A DNA stretch of 64,000 nucleotides from Bacillus sp. ISL-34 (GTDB lineage: Bacteria; Bacillota; Bacilli; Bacillales; DSM-1321): the NCBI RefSeq assembly GCF_018613325.1, contig NZ_JAGGQJ010000036.1, positions 203,129-267,128 of the forward strand, given 5' to 3'. This document shows, piece by piece, positions 56,048 to 64,000 of this stretch. A model generated the notes under the pieces. The model had not been told where the DNA came from and did no database searches. It saw only the letters and a list, made by a program, of their open reading frames with translations. The position numbers were made by a program, and so were the translations under genes. Every line of letters starts with the position of its first letter. The first letter of the stretch is position 1.

Positions 56048-57438
56048 TTTGTGTGAACCTCCATTAAAGCGCGTGCTTTATTTTGTGTTTCTTCGTATTC
56101 GGTTTTTGGATCTGAGTCATATACAATTCCAGCCCCTGCCTGTACATAGGCCTTGCCATCTTTAATGATCATCGTCCGAATGGCTAAAGCCATATCAAGG
56201 TCCCCTCCAAAACCTATGTACCCTATCGAGCCCGAATACATCCCCCGTTTACAATTTTCCAGTTCATTGATCAGCTCCATTGCCCTGATTTTAGGAGCAC
56301 CTGAAACTGTTCCGGCAGGGAGGCAGACCGTCAGCGCATCTAAACTCGTGTACCCTTCCCTAAGCTTTCCGCTAACCTTCGAAGCAATATGCATGACATG
56401 CTGATATCTTTGAATTTCCATTTCCTCGGTAAGGTGGATTGACCCGATTTCACAAACCCTGCCAAGATCATTTCTACCCAAATCAACAAGCATCTTATGC
56501 TCGGCAAGTTCCTTTTCATCCATCAGCAGGCTTTTTTCGAAGCCCTTATCTTCTTCATCCGTTTTCCCTCTCGGCCGAGTGCCAGCAATGGGATTAACAT
56601 GGACCATTCCTGAAGAAACACTGATCAAGCTTTCTGGAGACGACCCGATAATTGTATAGTCACCAAATTCTATATAAAACATATAAGGAGACGGGTTGGC
56701 TAATCGCAAACGACGGTAGGCATCGAAAGGCTCCCCATCGAAGTCTGCCTTAAACCTTTGTGATAAAACAACCTGGAACACTTCACCGGCTACAATCGCT
56801 GCTTTGACTTCAAGGACCATTTTCTCGAATTCTTCCTGACTGAAATTCGAATTGAATTCCAAATATTCCGACGATATTTCCTTTGACGGCTTGCTTGCCT
56901 GATTGATTTTTTCCTTCATCCCCAATAAACTTTTTTCACTATCATCTTCCGCAGTCAAAAGATGGATCTTCTGCAGAACATGATCGAATATAAACAGTTC
57001 TTTATAAAAAAGAAAATGAGCATCAGGCATTTGCAGAGAATCAGGAGGAACCGGACCTATATTTTCATATAGACGGATGATATCATAGCCCATATATCCG
57101 ATTGCGCCACCGTTAAAAGGCGGAAGATGTATGGGAGCCTCTCCTATTTCCACTAATAATTCGTTTTTTAGAAACTCGATGATATTGATGTTCTTTATGA
57201 TTTGGTCACCTGTTTCAGTGTCTTTCACATATACTTGATCAGCAAGTGATGTCACCTCCAGGTAAGGTTTTGAACCTAGATAAGAGTAGCGGCCGTTGTC
57301 ATGATGCGAATTCGAACTTTCCAACAAAAACTTCTGGTCACCATCTAATTTCTGAAATATGGCAATGGGTGTGTGGATATCCCCTTCAATTGTGTCCATT
57401 TTAAAACGGAGTATTTTTTTTTCATCCAAATTATTCAT
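56044..57438 (-). CDS. trpE: Anthranilate synthase component I
   Basis: Chorismate-using synthase of 464 residues. The N-terminal half has PIAIFQKLDGDQKFLLESS, whose LLES element is the usual site of tryptophan feedback inhibition. The C-terminal chorismate domain has VVLSQRF, PSPYMFYIEF, GSSPESLI, NPIAGTRPRGKTDEED and GTVSGAPKIRAMELI. Start ATG 57438 with GGGAGGG upstream; the frame runs open into the T-box leader up to 57654, an artefact. Confidence 0.97.
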   Translation of the reverse strand: MNNLDEKKILRFKMDTIEGDIHTPIAIFQKLDGDQKFLLESSNSHHDNGRYSYLGSKPYLEVTSLADQVYVKDTETGDQIIKNINIIEFLKNELLVEIGEAPIHLPPFNGGAIGYMGYDIIRLYENIGPVPPDSLQMPDAHFLFYKELFIFDHVLQKIHLLTAEDDSEKSLLGMKEKINQASKPSKEISSEYLEFNSNFSQEEFEKMVLEVKAAIVAGEVFQVVLSQRFKADFDGEPFDAYRRLRLANPSPYMFYIEFGDYTIIGSSPESLISVSSGMVHVNPIAGTRPRGKTDEEDKGFEKSLLMDEKELAEHKMLVDLGRNDLGRVCEIGSIHLTEEMEIQRYQHVMHIASKVSGKLREGYTSLDALTVCLPAGTVSGAPKIRAMELINELENCKRGMYSGSIGYIGFGGDLDMALAIRTMIIKDGKAYVQAGAGIVYDSDPKTEYEETQNKARALMEVHTK

Positions 57439-57571
57439 CTCAATTCCCTCCCGATTCTTATGCGTACTTATAAACCCCGAAGGGAAAACCCTTTGGCCAA
57501 TGCCGGAGTTTTCATTTCCTCTGGATATTTTTTGATGCTTCTCTAAAAGGTATATATATTGAAATTCCAAT

Positions 57572-57832
57572 AAAAAAATCCCCCGCAAACACAAATATGT
57601 GTCTGCAGAGGACGGTATACCGCGGTGCCACCTCAAGTTGGAAAAACGCATCATTTTTCCCTCTCAAGCAAGAATGAAAAATTCTTGCGATTACCCTTTA
57701 ACGGTGGCAGCCGAGTTTCCCTACTTATTTTCAAGAAACCACTCATAAGTCCATTCATCTTCTTATATCGTACCGGTTTCCACCTATTCCGGCTCTCTGT
57801 GACGCCTCTAAAAAGATTACTACTCTCATTCA
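57572..57832 (-). promoter_or_regulatory. T-box riboswitch 2 (tryptophan), proximal to trpE
   Basis: Minus strand: stem I region with specifier GAATGGAC, codon UGG at 57753-57751. The T-box sequence GAGGTGGCACCGCGG, in the antiterminator, lies at 57633-57619. The terminator stem CCTCTGCAGACACA with TGTGTTTGCGGGG is followed by seven T (57578-57572). Uncharged tRNA-Trp should pair with it and allow read-through into trpE. Confidence 0.93.
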
Positions 57833-57862
57833 TAGATTTAATTATCATTTCCATAAAAACGC

Positions 57863-58110
57863 AAAAAGGGCCCTCATCCAAAGGACGAGGAACCCGTGGT
57901 ACCACCTTAATTAGCTAAATTAGCTCACTTTACGGCATTAAATTAACATGCCTATCTCCATTAACGATGAGATAATCGCCAAAGCCTACTCCGTTCATCC
58001 GTTTCGGTTTGGGGCTCGGAAGTCCATTCGCTTAAATTCGTTCACCAGTTTTCAGCAACCACTGGCTCTCTGCAGAACATCATTAAGGTACTCTTCTTCG
58101 TCACTGCCTT
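57863..58110 (-). promoter_or_regulatory. T-box riboswitch 1 (tryptophan), distal
   Basis: Minus strand: specifier GAATGGAC with codon UGG at 58026-58024. The T-box AAGGTGGTACCACGGG lies at 57908-57893. The terminator CCTCGTCC/GGATGAGG extends to GCCCTTTTT (57890-57863). It is the first of two complete T-boxes in series, so a transcript must pass two tRNA-dependent checks before trpE. Confidence 0.92.
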
Positions 58111-58182
58111 TATCTTTTTCTTGATTATTATGTTAAAACAATCTTTTCAGTAAGTCAATGGAGTTTTCTAAAAATTATATTT

Positions 58183-58458
58183 TTAATTTTTCATTTTTAT
58201 CCATTCTCCGTCATCGATTCCTTTTGCCTTCTTTATAACAAGATAGGCTGAATAGGTGCTGACTGACTCGAACTCATCCGTATACTTTTTTTCATCCGCC
58301 TTACCGGGGACTATTTCCTTGAATCTTCGGTAAGCCTTCATGAATTCTTCCTTTTGTATTTTATTTTCATAAGCCTTTTCTACCGCTTCAAAGAACTTAA
58401 TCACATCTACGATTTCGTCAGTAGACCAATCAAGATCCATTGGATATTGATAATCCAT
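58183..58458 (-). CDS. yktA: UPF0223 family protein (YktA-like)
   Basis: A 91-residue cytoplasmic protein beginning YQYPMDLDWSTDEIVDVI, with AYRRFKEIVPGKADEK near 44-59, the UPF0223 pattern. Function unknown. The ATG has AAGGAG about 13 bases upstream. In B. subtilis it is beside speA and yktB; here an oxidoreductase and the trp operon have come between. Confidence 0.88.
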   Translation of the reverse strand: MDYQYPMDLDWSTDEIVDVIKFFEAVEKAYENKIQKEEFMKAYRRFKEIVPGKADEKKYTDEFESVSTYSAYLVIKKAKGIDDGEWIKMKN

Positions 58459-58515
58459 ACCCTCAACACGCTCCTTCTGGATAGTTTTTCATGTTGTCCG
58501 GCAGACCCATTATAT

Positions 58516-59475
58516 TCAGTCTGCCCATTTTGAACGAATTGCTTCCGCCTGGTCGATAATCCGACTGAATAGTTCAGCAGTCGATGGTACATCATGAATC
58601 AGCCCCATCACTTGTCCAGCCCAGGCAAAGCCTTCAGCTTCAACACCGTCATGGATATAACGCTGGTTCGCTTTTCCGCTTATGTATTCCTTCAATTGTT
58701 CATATCCGCCGTTTTCTTTTTCTATATCAAGGATCTTATCGGTCCAGCTGTTTGCAATTACCCTGGCTGGTGCACCAATGGACCGCTTGATGATTACGGT
58801 ATCATTTTCTGTGCCGGAAACCAAGGCATTTTTATATATTTCATGTGCATGAACACACTCCTTGACTGCTATGAATCGTGTCCCCATCTCGATTCCTTCG
58901 GCACCAAGTGCCAATGCTGCCATCAAACCGCGACCATCGCCAAAACCACCAGACGCGATGACTGGAATTTTAACGGAGTCCACAACTTGAGGAATTAACA
59001 CAGAAGTTCCAATATCATCACGGCCTAAATGTCCCCCTCCCTCTTGACCAACTACCATCACTGCATCTGCCCCAAGCTGTTCAGCCTTCATTGCCTGCCT
59101 TCTTGCAGCAACAAGCACGAGTGTTTTCACCTGGGTGCCTTTGACGTAATCAAGAAATGGGCCAGGGTTGCCGCCGGTTACGGAAACAGCTGCGATATCC
59201 TCTTTCAAGGCTGCTTCCAGCATGTGTTCATAAGGCCTTCCATGCTGACCGATTGCAAAGTTCACACCAAACGGTTTATCCGTCAATGATTTGGTTTTTC
59301 TAATTTCATCTACCAGTTGCTCCGGGTTGTCCAAGGACATGGCCGTCACCTGCCCTAACCCCCCTGCATTCGAAACTGCCGCAGCCAGGTCTGCATATGC
59401 TAAATGGGCCAATCCCCCTTGTACGATTGGGTATTGAATACCTAACAAATCGGTCACACGCGTTTTCCACTTCAA
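58516..59475 (-). CDS. NAD(P)H-dependent flavin oxidoreductase / nitronate monooxygenase family
   Basis: FMN TIM-barrel protein of 319 residues. Family features: LGIQYPIVQGGLAHLAYADL near the N-terminus, AVSNAGGLGQVTA near 35, GADAVMVVGQEGGGHLG near 135, and PVIASGGFGDGRG near 170. These fit nitronate monooxygenases and FabK-like enoyl reductases; the exact substrate cannot be settled from sequence. Start TTG 59475 with AGGGAG nine bases upstream; ATG 59484 is an alternative lying against the ribosome site. Confidence 0.85.
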   Translation of the reverse strand: MKWKTRVTDLLGIQYPIVQGGLAHLAYADLAAAVSNAGGLGQVTAMSLDNPEQLVDEIRKTKSLTDKPFGVNFAIGQHGRPYEHMLEAALKEDIAAVSVTGGNPGPFLDYVKGTQVKTLVLVAARRQAMKAEQLGADAVMVVGQEGGGHLGRDDIGTSVLIPQVVDSVKIPVIASGGFGDGRGLMAALALGAEGIEMGTRFIAVKECVHAHEIYKNALVSGTENDTVIIKRSIGAPARVIANSWTDKILDIEKENGGYEQLKEYISGKANQRYIHDGVEAEGFAWAGQVMGLIHDVPSTAELFSRIIDQAEAIRSKWAD

Positions 59476-59890
59476 ACTCCTCATCTCCCTTTTCATTTGG
59501 CGGTTTGTTTATTTAGCTGGATCCAAATCATTAACTTCATTATGGCAAATATTGTTTACCCGTTCAATTTTTAACTCACACATACTATATTAATAAAAGG
59601 AGAATTCTTGAGTAAATCCAGTAAATACTAGGTAAATGGACATTTATAATCTGCTGATAATTTTATTGAGCCCCTTAACAACAAAGACATATATAAATTG
59701 TTTAAGTCAGGACATTAAAGTCACTCTAGGCATTTATTATAAGACGTGCTATAATTCATATGTTTTATGTCTATCCACAAGCTTACTAACCATTTGAATG
59801 GAATCGGAGAAACATACGATCGTTAATAGAAAGGGAGTACATGCTCCCAAATATTTCGTACCTATTTTATTGAAAAGGGGCCACAAAGAA
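59476..59890. other. Divergent spacer upstream of speA
   Basis: About 400 bases without a supported gene. TATAAT near 59750 is a strong -10 for speA, with a weak -35. The frame of speA is open from 59798, but the first 31 codons lack support. Confidence 0.45.
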
Positions 59891-61348
59891 TTGTCACAGA
59901 ATGAAACACCCTTATACACTGCCTTATTGCAGCATGCAAAAAGAAATCCCGTTCAATTTCATATTCCAGGTCATAAAAAAGGAAAAGGAATGGACGCTGA
60001 TTTCCGTAATTTCATTGGAAAAAATGCATTATCCATAGATTTAATCAATATCGCTCCACTAGATGATCTCCATCAGCCAAAAGGGATCATCAAACAAGCT
60101 CAAGATCTTGCCGCTGAAGCTTTTGGGGCAGATCACACATTCTTTTCCGTTCAAGGAACAAGTGGAGCAATCATGACGATGGTCATGACAGTCTGCGGAC
60201 CTGGGGACAAAATCATCGTTCCAAGGAATGTACATAAATCCGTAATGTCTGCCATTGTATTTTCCGGAGCCGTTCCCATTTTCATCAATCCTGAAATAGA
60301 TAAAGATTTGGGCATCTCACACGGAATCACCGTTGAGGCCGTTGAAAAAACTTTAAGGGAACATAGCGATGCAAAAGGATTGCTTGTCATCAATCCCACT
60401 TATTTCGGCATTTCCGCTGACTTGCAGAAAATAGTGGAAGTTGCTCATTCCCACCAAATCCCAGTACTCGTAGATGAAGCACACGGTGTCCATATACACT
60501 TCCATGAAGACTTGCCGATGTCAGCCATGCAAGCTGGAGCAGATATGGCTGCAACGAGTGTTCATAAACTGGGCGGTTCACTAACGGGAAGTTCCATATT
60601 AAATGTTAAGACTGGTTTGGTTTCCGCAAATCGTGTTCAAGCTATATTGAGCATGCTCACAACCACCTCAACCTCCTATATCCTTCTGGCTTCCCTGGAT
60701 ACGGCTAGAAGACAACTTGCGACGGTAGGCAGGGAAATGGTCGATGAAGCGATCAATCTCGCAGGGTATATCCGTGAGGCCGTTAATGAGATTCCTTATC
60801 TATACTGTGTCGGCAGCGAAATTCTCGAGAGTAAGGCAGCCTATAGTTATGATCCGACTAAATTGATCATATCCATTAAGGAATTGAATATTACCGGATA
60901 CGACGTTGAGAAATGGCTTCGTGAAAAGCATAATATCGAAGTGGAACTTTCTGACTTGTACAATATCCTTTGCCTGATAACACCTGGGGACTCGAAAACA
61001 GAAGCGGATCTGCTGATCGCTGCCCTTAGGGACTTGGCGGATGAGTTTAAGGAAATGGCTGCTGAACATGAAAAAATTGAAGTCCTGCTTCCTGATACTC
61101 CACCACTGGCTTTATCACCCAGGGAGGCATTTTATGCAGAAACCGAAGTGGTTCCCATTGAGGAATCTGTCGGCAAAATCAGCGCTGAATTCATCATGGT
61201 TTACCCGCCGGGAATCCCGATCTTCATTCCGGGTGAATTGATTACTGAAGATAATATCAATTACATCCGGAAAAACATCGAGGCCGGCCTTCCTGTTCAA
61301 GGTCCTGAGGACCCAGAAATAAAATATTTACGCATTATTAAAAATTGA
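59891..61348 (+). CDS. speA: Arginine decarboxylase (SpeA), PLP fold type I
   Basis: Makes agmatine from arginine, the first step of polyamine synthesis in Bacillus. It has 485 residues (490 in B. subtilis). N-terminus SQNETPLYTALLQHAKRNP and PVQFHIPGHKKGKGMD; PLP site with VDEAHGVHIHF and the lysine in TSVHKLGGSLTGSS (near 228); C-terminal MVYPPGIPIFIPGE. Start TTG 59891 by homology, with AAAAGGGG about ten bases upstream. Related lysine decarboxylases look alike; synteny with yktA and SR1 favours SpeA. Confidence 0.92.
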   Translation: MSQNETPLYTALLQHAKRNPVQFHIPGHKKGKGMDADFRNFIGKNALSIDLINIAPLDDLHQPKGIIKQAQDLAAEAFGADHTFFSVQGTSGAIMTMVMTVCGPGDKIIVPRNVHKSVMSAIVFSGAVPIFINPEIDKDLGISHGITVEAVEKTLREHSDAKGLLVINPTYFGISADLQKIVEVAHSHQIPVLVDEAHGVHIHFHEDLPMSAMQAGADMAATSVHKLGGSLTGSSILNVKTGLVSANRVQAILSMLTTTSTSYILLASLDTARRQLATVGREMVDEAINLAGYIREAVNEIPYLYCVGSEILESKAAYSYDPTKLIISIKELNITGYDVEKWLREKHNIEVELSDLYNILCLITPGDSKTEADLLIAALRDLADEFKEMAAEHEKIEVLLPDTPPLALSPREAFYAETEVVPIEESVGKISAEFIMVYPPGIPIFIPGELITEDNINYIRKNIEAGLPVQGPEDPEIKYLRIIKN

Positions 61349-61360
61349 TCGACCCCATCA

Positions 61361-61391
61361 AACCAGAGCAGGATACTGCTCTGGTTTTTTT
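61361..61391 (+). terminator. Terminator after speA
   Basis: A perfect 10-bp stem (AACCAGAGCA with TGCTCTGGTT) followed by six more T. Confidence 0.9.
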
Positions 61392-61421
61392 GATCCTTTT
61401 ATTATTAAGCACTGACTTCTA

Positions 61422-61673
61422 TAAAAAGGGTGCTCCAGGTTACAATCCTGAAACACCCTTAAATTCTATTAATCTTGAAATACATTTTCCATTTATTTTT
61501 CAGAGGCAGCTGTATCACAGCTTTGGCAGTTGTGATTGTGTGTATATAGTACACTTACTTTTTCATCTTCAAAATGTTCAATCGTGCTATTGCAAGTTTG
61601 ACATACGATAGTTCCCATTTTTACAACCCCTTCCCCTATATTGTATGCAACAATGACGTAATGTAACCGCTTT
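61422..61673 (-). ncRNA. sr1: SR1 dual-function regulatory RNA
   Basis: Runs from a consensus promoter (-10 at 61685-61680; predicted start near 61673) to a strong terminator (AAGGGTGTTTCAGG pairing with CCTGGAGCACCCTT, then TTTAT at 61461-61422). The length of about 250 bases is near that of B. subtilis SR1 (about 205). It contains the SR1P peptide ORF and lies beside speA as in B. subtilis. In B. subtilis SR1 base-pairs with ahrC mRNA and is controlled by CcpN and CcpA. Base-pairing function here is inferred. Confidence 0.82.
61493..61618 (-). CDS. sr1P: GapA-binding peptide SR1P
   Basis: A 41-residue peptide, MGTIVCQTCNSTIEHFEDEK at its start, matching SR1P of B. subtilis, with CQTC (6-9) and CQSC (31-34) pairs. 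SR1P binds glycolytic GapA and promotes its interaction with RNase J1. Start ATG 61618 with GAAGGGG upstream. A longer frame to 61696 exists but runs past the predicted transcript start. Confidence 0.92.
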   Translation of the reverse strand: MGTIVCQTCNSTIEHFEDEKVSVLYTHNHNCQSCDTAASEK

Positions 61674-61708
61674 AAATGAATTATAATATAACACATTTAT
61701 TATTTCAA
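61662..61708 (-). promoter_or_regulatory. SR1 promoter with an overlapping cre-like site
   Basis: Minus strand TTGAAA (61708-61703), 17-base spacer, TATAAT (61685-61680). At 61662-61675 the sequence TGTAACCGCTTTAA matches the CcpA cre consensus TGWAANCGNTNWCA at 13 of 14 positions and covers the expected transcription start. Catabolite repression of SR1 would agree with its known link to glycolysis control. Confidence 0.75.
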
Positions 61709-61993
61709 GCTAAAAAGTATAACATATATACTTTTTCCCATTTAATGAAACCTCATGTTGGGAGAAATCGATTCCAATCGTTCGTTAGACATATTCTTTT
61801 TATTGAAACACGAGAATTTTTTTTATAAACGAAGGGCACTGGAGCTGCTTTTACATATTCCATCACACTCCTTGCTTCAGCATAACAAGGTGAAAAAGGA
61901 ATTTCGCCTTTTCATTTACATATAGATATGTATATAATACATCCATAAAATGTTAATATATTCTTACATTCTATCGATTTAAGGGGGATCCAC

Positions 61994-62428
61994 ATGACTG
62001 AAAATGCCTATATCAAACTTGTTCCTGAGTCCGCGAAAGGGACTGTAACCATCGAAGACGTGAAAGAATTGCTGAACTATTATCGAATGATCACAGCGAA
62101 AACCGGAAAGCAACTGGATTGGGACTATGATAAGAAAGCATTTCCTTATGAAATGAAAGAACCGGAAAGAATGAAAGATAAGGCCATATACCTCCAATCC
62201 AAAGAAGATCAATATCACATGATATTGATAGGCGTTGACCAAGAAGTCGTTAAGGATGAAGATGGATCAGAGCGGATTCAATCCTATATCCAATTCACCC
62301 TCCCTGAAACAGCCACTTTCGGTGATAAGGGAAAAGCAAATGAATTGTGCAAGTTCCTTGCAAAGAAATTACGGGCGCAGCTGCATCTCTTCAATAAACG
62401 GGTGATGTATTATTATCCAAGGAAATAA
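61994..62428 (+). CDS. DUF1885 family protein
   Basis: A 144-residue soluble protein with AYIKLVPESAKGTVTIEDVK, a central DQYHMILIGVDQEVV and a C-terminal KRVMYYYPRK. I place it in DUF1885, a Bacillaceae family of unknown role, with moderate certainty. Start ATG 61994 with AAGGGGGA upstream. Transcribed alone. Confidence 0.65.
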   Translation: MTENAYIKLVPESAKGTVTIEDVKELLNYYRMITAKTGKQLDWDYDKKAFPYEMKEPERMKDKAIYLQSKEDQYHMILIGVDQEVVKDEDGSERIQSYIQFTLPETATFGDKGKANELCKFLAKKLRAQLHLFNKRVMYYYPRK

Positions 62429-62463
62429 AAAAACCTGCAGATGCCGAAATTGGTTCATGCAGG
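62427..62463 (-). terminator. Terminator after the polysaccharide deacetylase gene
   Basis: Minus strand CCTGCA, 22-base loop, TGCAGG then seven T. It overlaps the end of the deacetylase gene and the stop of the convergent DUF1885 gene. Confidence 0.75.
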
Positions 62464-63282
62464 CGTTTCAATTAATTTCGGATCAAGGATCTCATAACCT
62501 TTCTTTTGAAAACCTTTCACGATATCCTCTATCGCTTCACTCGTCCATTTCCGGTCATGCATCAGTAAGTTTGCACCATTTCCTAAATAAGGGCTGTTCA
62601 ACATGATTTCCGTTAAAGCTTTTTTATCCTGATACTCTTTTTCCCAGTCATATCCGTATGTCCAATTCATGACCAGCATTTTTTCTTTCTCAGCGACTTT
62701 TTTTGAATGCTCGGTATTCGATCCAAATGGCGCCCTGAAGTACTTAGGGCGTACCCCTGTAATGCCCTCGACCAAATTGTTCAATTTTACGATTTCCCTT
62801 TCTTGTTCCTTTTCGGTCAACTCTTTTAAATTCACATGGGAATAAGTATGATTGCCGATGGAAAAACCCATTTCATGAATTTCTTTTAGCATCGCTTTAT
62901 TTTCATCATTTTCAAGAAAGTGACCGTTCACGAAAAATATTGCAGGTACTTTAAGTCGCTTCAGGGTTTGGGCGATTGCCAGGGAATATTTATCAGGTGC
63001 ATCATCAAATGTTAACAACACAACTTTCGGATTTGCATCCCCAATGGGTTTAAATGACCAATTTTCTTTATCCACCCGATATTCTGCCTTTACATTCCTT
63101 TCGCCAATTGTTTTTGACGTTTCTTTTTTCAAATCTTTCTCTTGATGGCTTTCACCCTGGACCGTTGTTGCCGTTTCCACACTTTTTTGATTCTCATTTT
63201 CCGTTTGACCGGAACTCGGATCATTACAAGCCATCAATAAAAATGATACAAATGTAAATAATGCTACTACTTTGTTAATCAT
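62455..63282 (-). CDS. Polysaccharide deacetylase family lipoprotein
   Basis: A 275-residue exported protein. The signal peptide ends FLLMAC (lipobox, cysteine 19). A Ser/Glu/Lys-rich linker precedes a NodB domain (about 85-270). The motifs are TFDDAP (near 91; the common form is TFDDGP), HTYSH metal site near 146, and RAPFGS near 182. It probably de-N-acetylates peptidoglycan or another wall polymer at the cell surface. ATG with GGAGGAATC. Confidence 0.88.
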   Translation of the reverse strand: MINKVVALFTFVSFLLMACNDPSSGQTENENQKSVETATTVQGESHQEKDLKKETSKTIGERNVKAEYRVDKENWSFKPIGDANPKVVLLTFDDAPDKYSLAIAQTLKRLKVPAIFFVNGHFLENDENKAMLKEIHEMGFSIGNHTYSHVNLKELTEKEQEREIVKLNNLVEGITGVRPKYFRAPFGSNTEHSKKVAEKEKMLVMNWTYGYDWEKEYQDKKALTEIMLNSPYLGNGANLLMHDRKWTSEAIEDIVKGFQKKGYEILDPKLIETPA

Positions 63283-63326
63283 GATTCCTCCGTGGTTGCT
63301 TGTGTCATTGCGGCTTCCTTAATAAT

Positions 63327-63584
63327 TCAATAAACGGGTACTAGCGTTTCCAACAGGATTTGCAAAATCCCGTAACATAATAGACTTATCACGGTAACAA
63401 GCATTGTTCGCCTATTGGATTTTAAAATCATCTTACCAATGTAGATGGCTAAATAAGAAAAGACCAGAAACATGAATACTTTGAAAACGAATCGATCGTT
63501 AACAGACAGCCATTCAACTAATGTATACCCGCTCCAAACGATTAGTTGAAAGAGGATTACCAGATAGTTTTTCAAGTGATCCAC
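63327..63584 (-). CDS. Small membrane protein of unknown function
   Basis: An 82-85 residue protein with three hydrophobic segments (about 6-24, 33-52, 60-80) joined by a basic loop KMILKSNRRTM. GTG 63584 gives 85 residues, but GGGGTGG lies close before the TTG at 63575, a likely start. No family recognised. It lies upstream of the deacetylase, 44 bases away, and may be co-transcribed with it. Confidence 0.6.
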   Translation of the reverse strand: MDHLKNYLVILFQLIVWSGYTLVEWLSVNDRFVFKVFMFLVFSYLAIYIGKMILKSNRRTMLVTVISLLCYGILQILLETLVPVY

Positions 63585-63818
63585 CCCATTTTAATATGAA
63601 TATATCAGCCATGATCTTTTATTGGCAAAAAATATTCCTATAGCACATCGCTCATCTTATTTTTTATCCTCTATTTACTTTTTCAAACTCTTTCAAGGAA
63701 AAAAGTAAGAAGTCCTTTTTATAGCTTATGCCCTTTTTGTCCTTTTCATTTAACTAGTGTGAAGAAAATCATGAATGGGCAGTCATCCTTCATTTTTTTA
63801 AATCTGGCCAATACAAAA

Positions 63819-64000
63819 AGCGTACTGCATTATGCAGTACGCTTCAGACTGTAGACAAACTCGATGAAAATCGAGTTTGTCTACAGGCTTTTTATGGCTT
63901 TTACAATTTGAACGTTGATTTCCACTCCAGGCACTCGCTTTCCGCGGGCGGTCCGGGAGCCTCCTCGGCTTGCGCCTGCGGGGGTCTCCCCTAGACGCGC
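63819..64000. mobile_element. Second copy of the dispersed repeat element, cut by the window end
   Basis: A perfect 12-bp hairpin (63819-63843) with AAAAA to its left is followed by the same left end as at 21871, GACTGTAGACAAACTCGAT (63847-63865). An inner palindrome TAGACAAACTCGAT/ATCGAGTTTGTCTA follows. The core 63912-63958 is identical over 47 bases to 21943-21989. The element continues beyond the window. Confidence 0.7.

Noticed and set aside
57439..57654. N-terminal extension of trpE to 57654.
   Set aside because: It translates the T-box antiterminator and terminator; GGGAGGG before ATG 57438 and the family N-terminus fix the start.
57651..57905. ORFs on both strands across the trp leader (84 and 97 codons).
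   Set aside because: They lie inside the T-box structures and have no ribosome sites; they are products of conserved RNA sequence.

Overview
The window is a core chromosomal segment of an endospore-forming member of the Bacillaceae. Gene order follows the Bacillus subtilis mraZ-mur, ylb, cta, yla and ykt regions almost gene for gene. Proteins are close to B. subtilis in length, and sporulation genes (spoVD, ylbJ, ylbO, ylaJ, the first codons of spoVE) and bacillithiol synthesis (bshC) are present. Peribacillus, Priestia or a related Bacillus fits best. I see no rRNA, tRNA, prophage or CRISPR array.

Layout. 1-10300 (minus strand): division and cell-wall cluster mraZ-rsmH-ftsL-pbpB-spoVD-murE-mraY-murD, with the first codons of spoVE at the edge. 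10400-17000: bshC, a DUF3397 protein, panE, ylbP, ylbO, an enoyl-CoA hydratase-like gene, rpmF and ylbN. 17200-28300: the ylb block (tmcAL/ylbM, ylbL, ylbK, ylbJ, coaD, rsmD, ylbG, ylbF, ylbE, ylbD, ylbC), with a small Cys-rich ORF, two unrecognised genes and one decayed thioesterase. 28600-37600: a YugN-like protein, a DUF420 protein and the caa3 oxidase and heme A cluster ctaG-F-E-D-C-B, with ctaA divergent. 37700-48650: pyruvate carboxylase, ylaN, ylaL, phoH/ylaK, ylaJ, ylaI, a frameshifted membrane-protein gene, ylaH, typA and ylaF. 48700-63600: suhB/yktC, ykzI, yktB, a complete trpEGDCFBA operon under two tandem tryptophan T-boxes, a UPF0223 gene (yktA), a flavin oxidoreductase, speA, the SR1/SR1P dual-function RNA, a DUF1885 gene, a polysaccharide deacetylase and a small membrane protein.

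The genes cover peptidoglycan precursor supply and septal synthesis, aerobic respiration with heme A supply, anaplerosis (pyc), tryptophan synthesis, and RNA or translation maintenance (rsmH, rsmD, tmcAL, ylbF, typA). Many starts are TTG with strong Shine-Dalgarno (SD) sequences, so I moved several starts to match SD position and family N-termini.

Most noteworthy: (i) a short dispersed repeat element, one full copy at 21871-22113 and one copy cut by the window end, sitting in transcription-terminator hairpins; the full copy is flanked on both sides by the complete hairpin; (ii) a 51-codon Cys-rich ORF and tandem hairpins between ylbG and rsmD; (iii) two genes broken by frameshifts; (iv) absence of ftsW from its usual place beside pyc; (v) tandem T-boxes on a trp operon lying inside the ykt block; (vi) SR1 with a near-consensus cre site at its predicted start; (vii) a divergent promoter pair sharing one -35 region. 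I did not find a wholly new multi-gene system.
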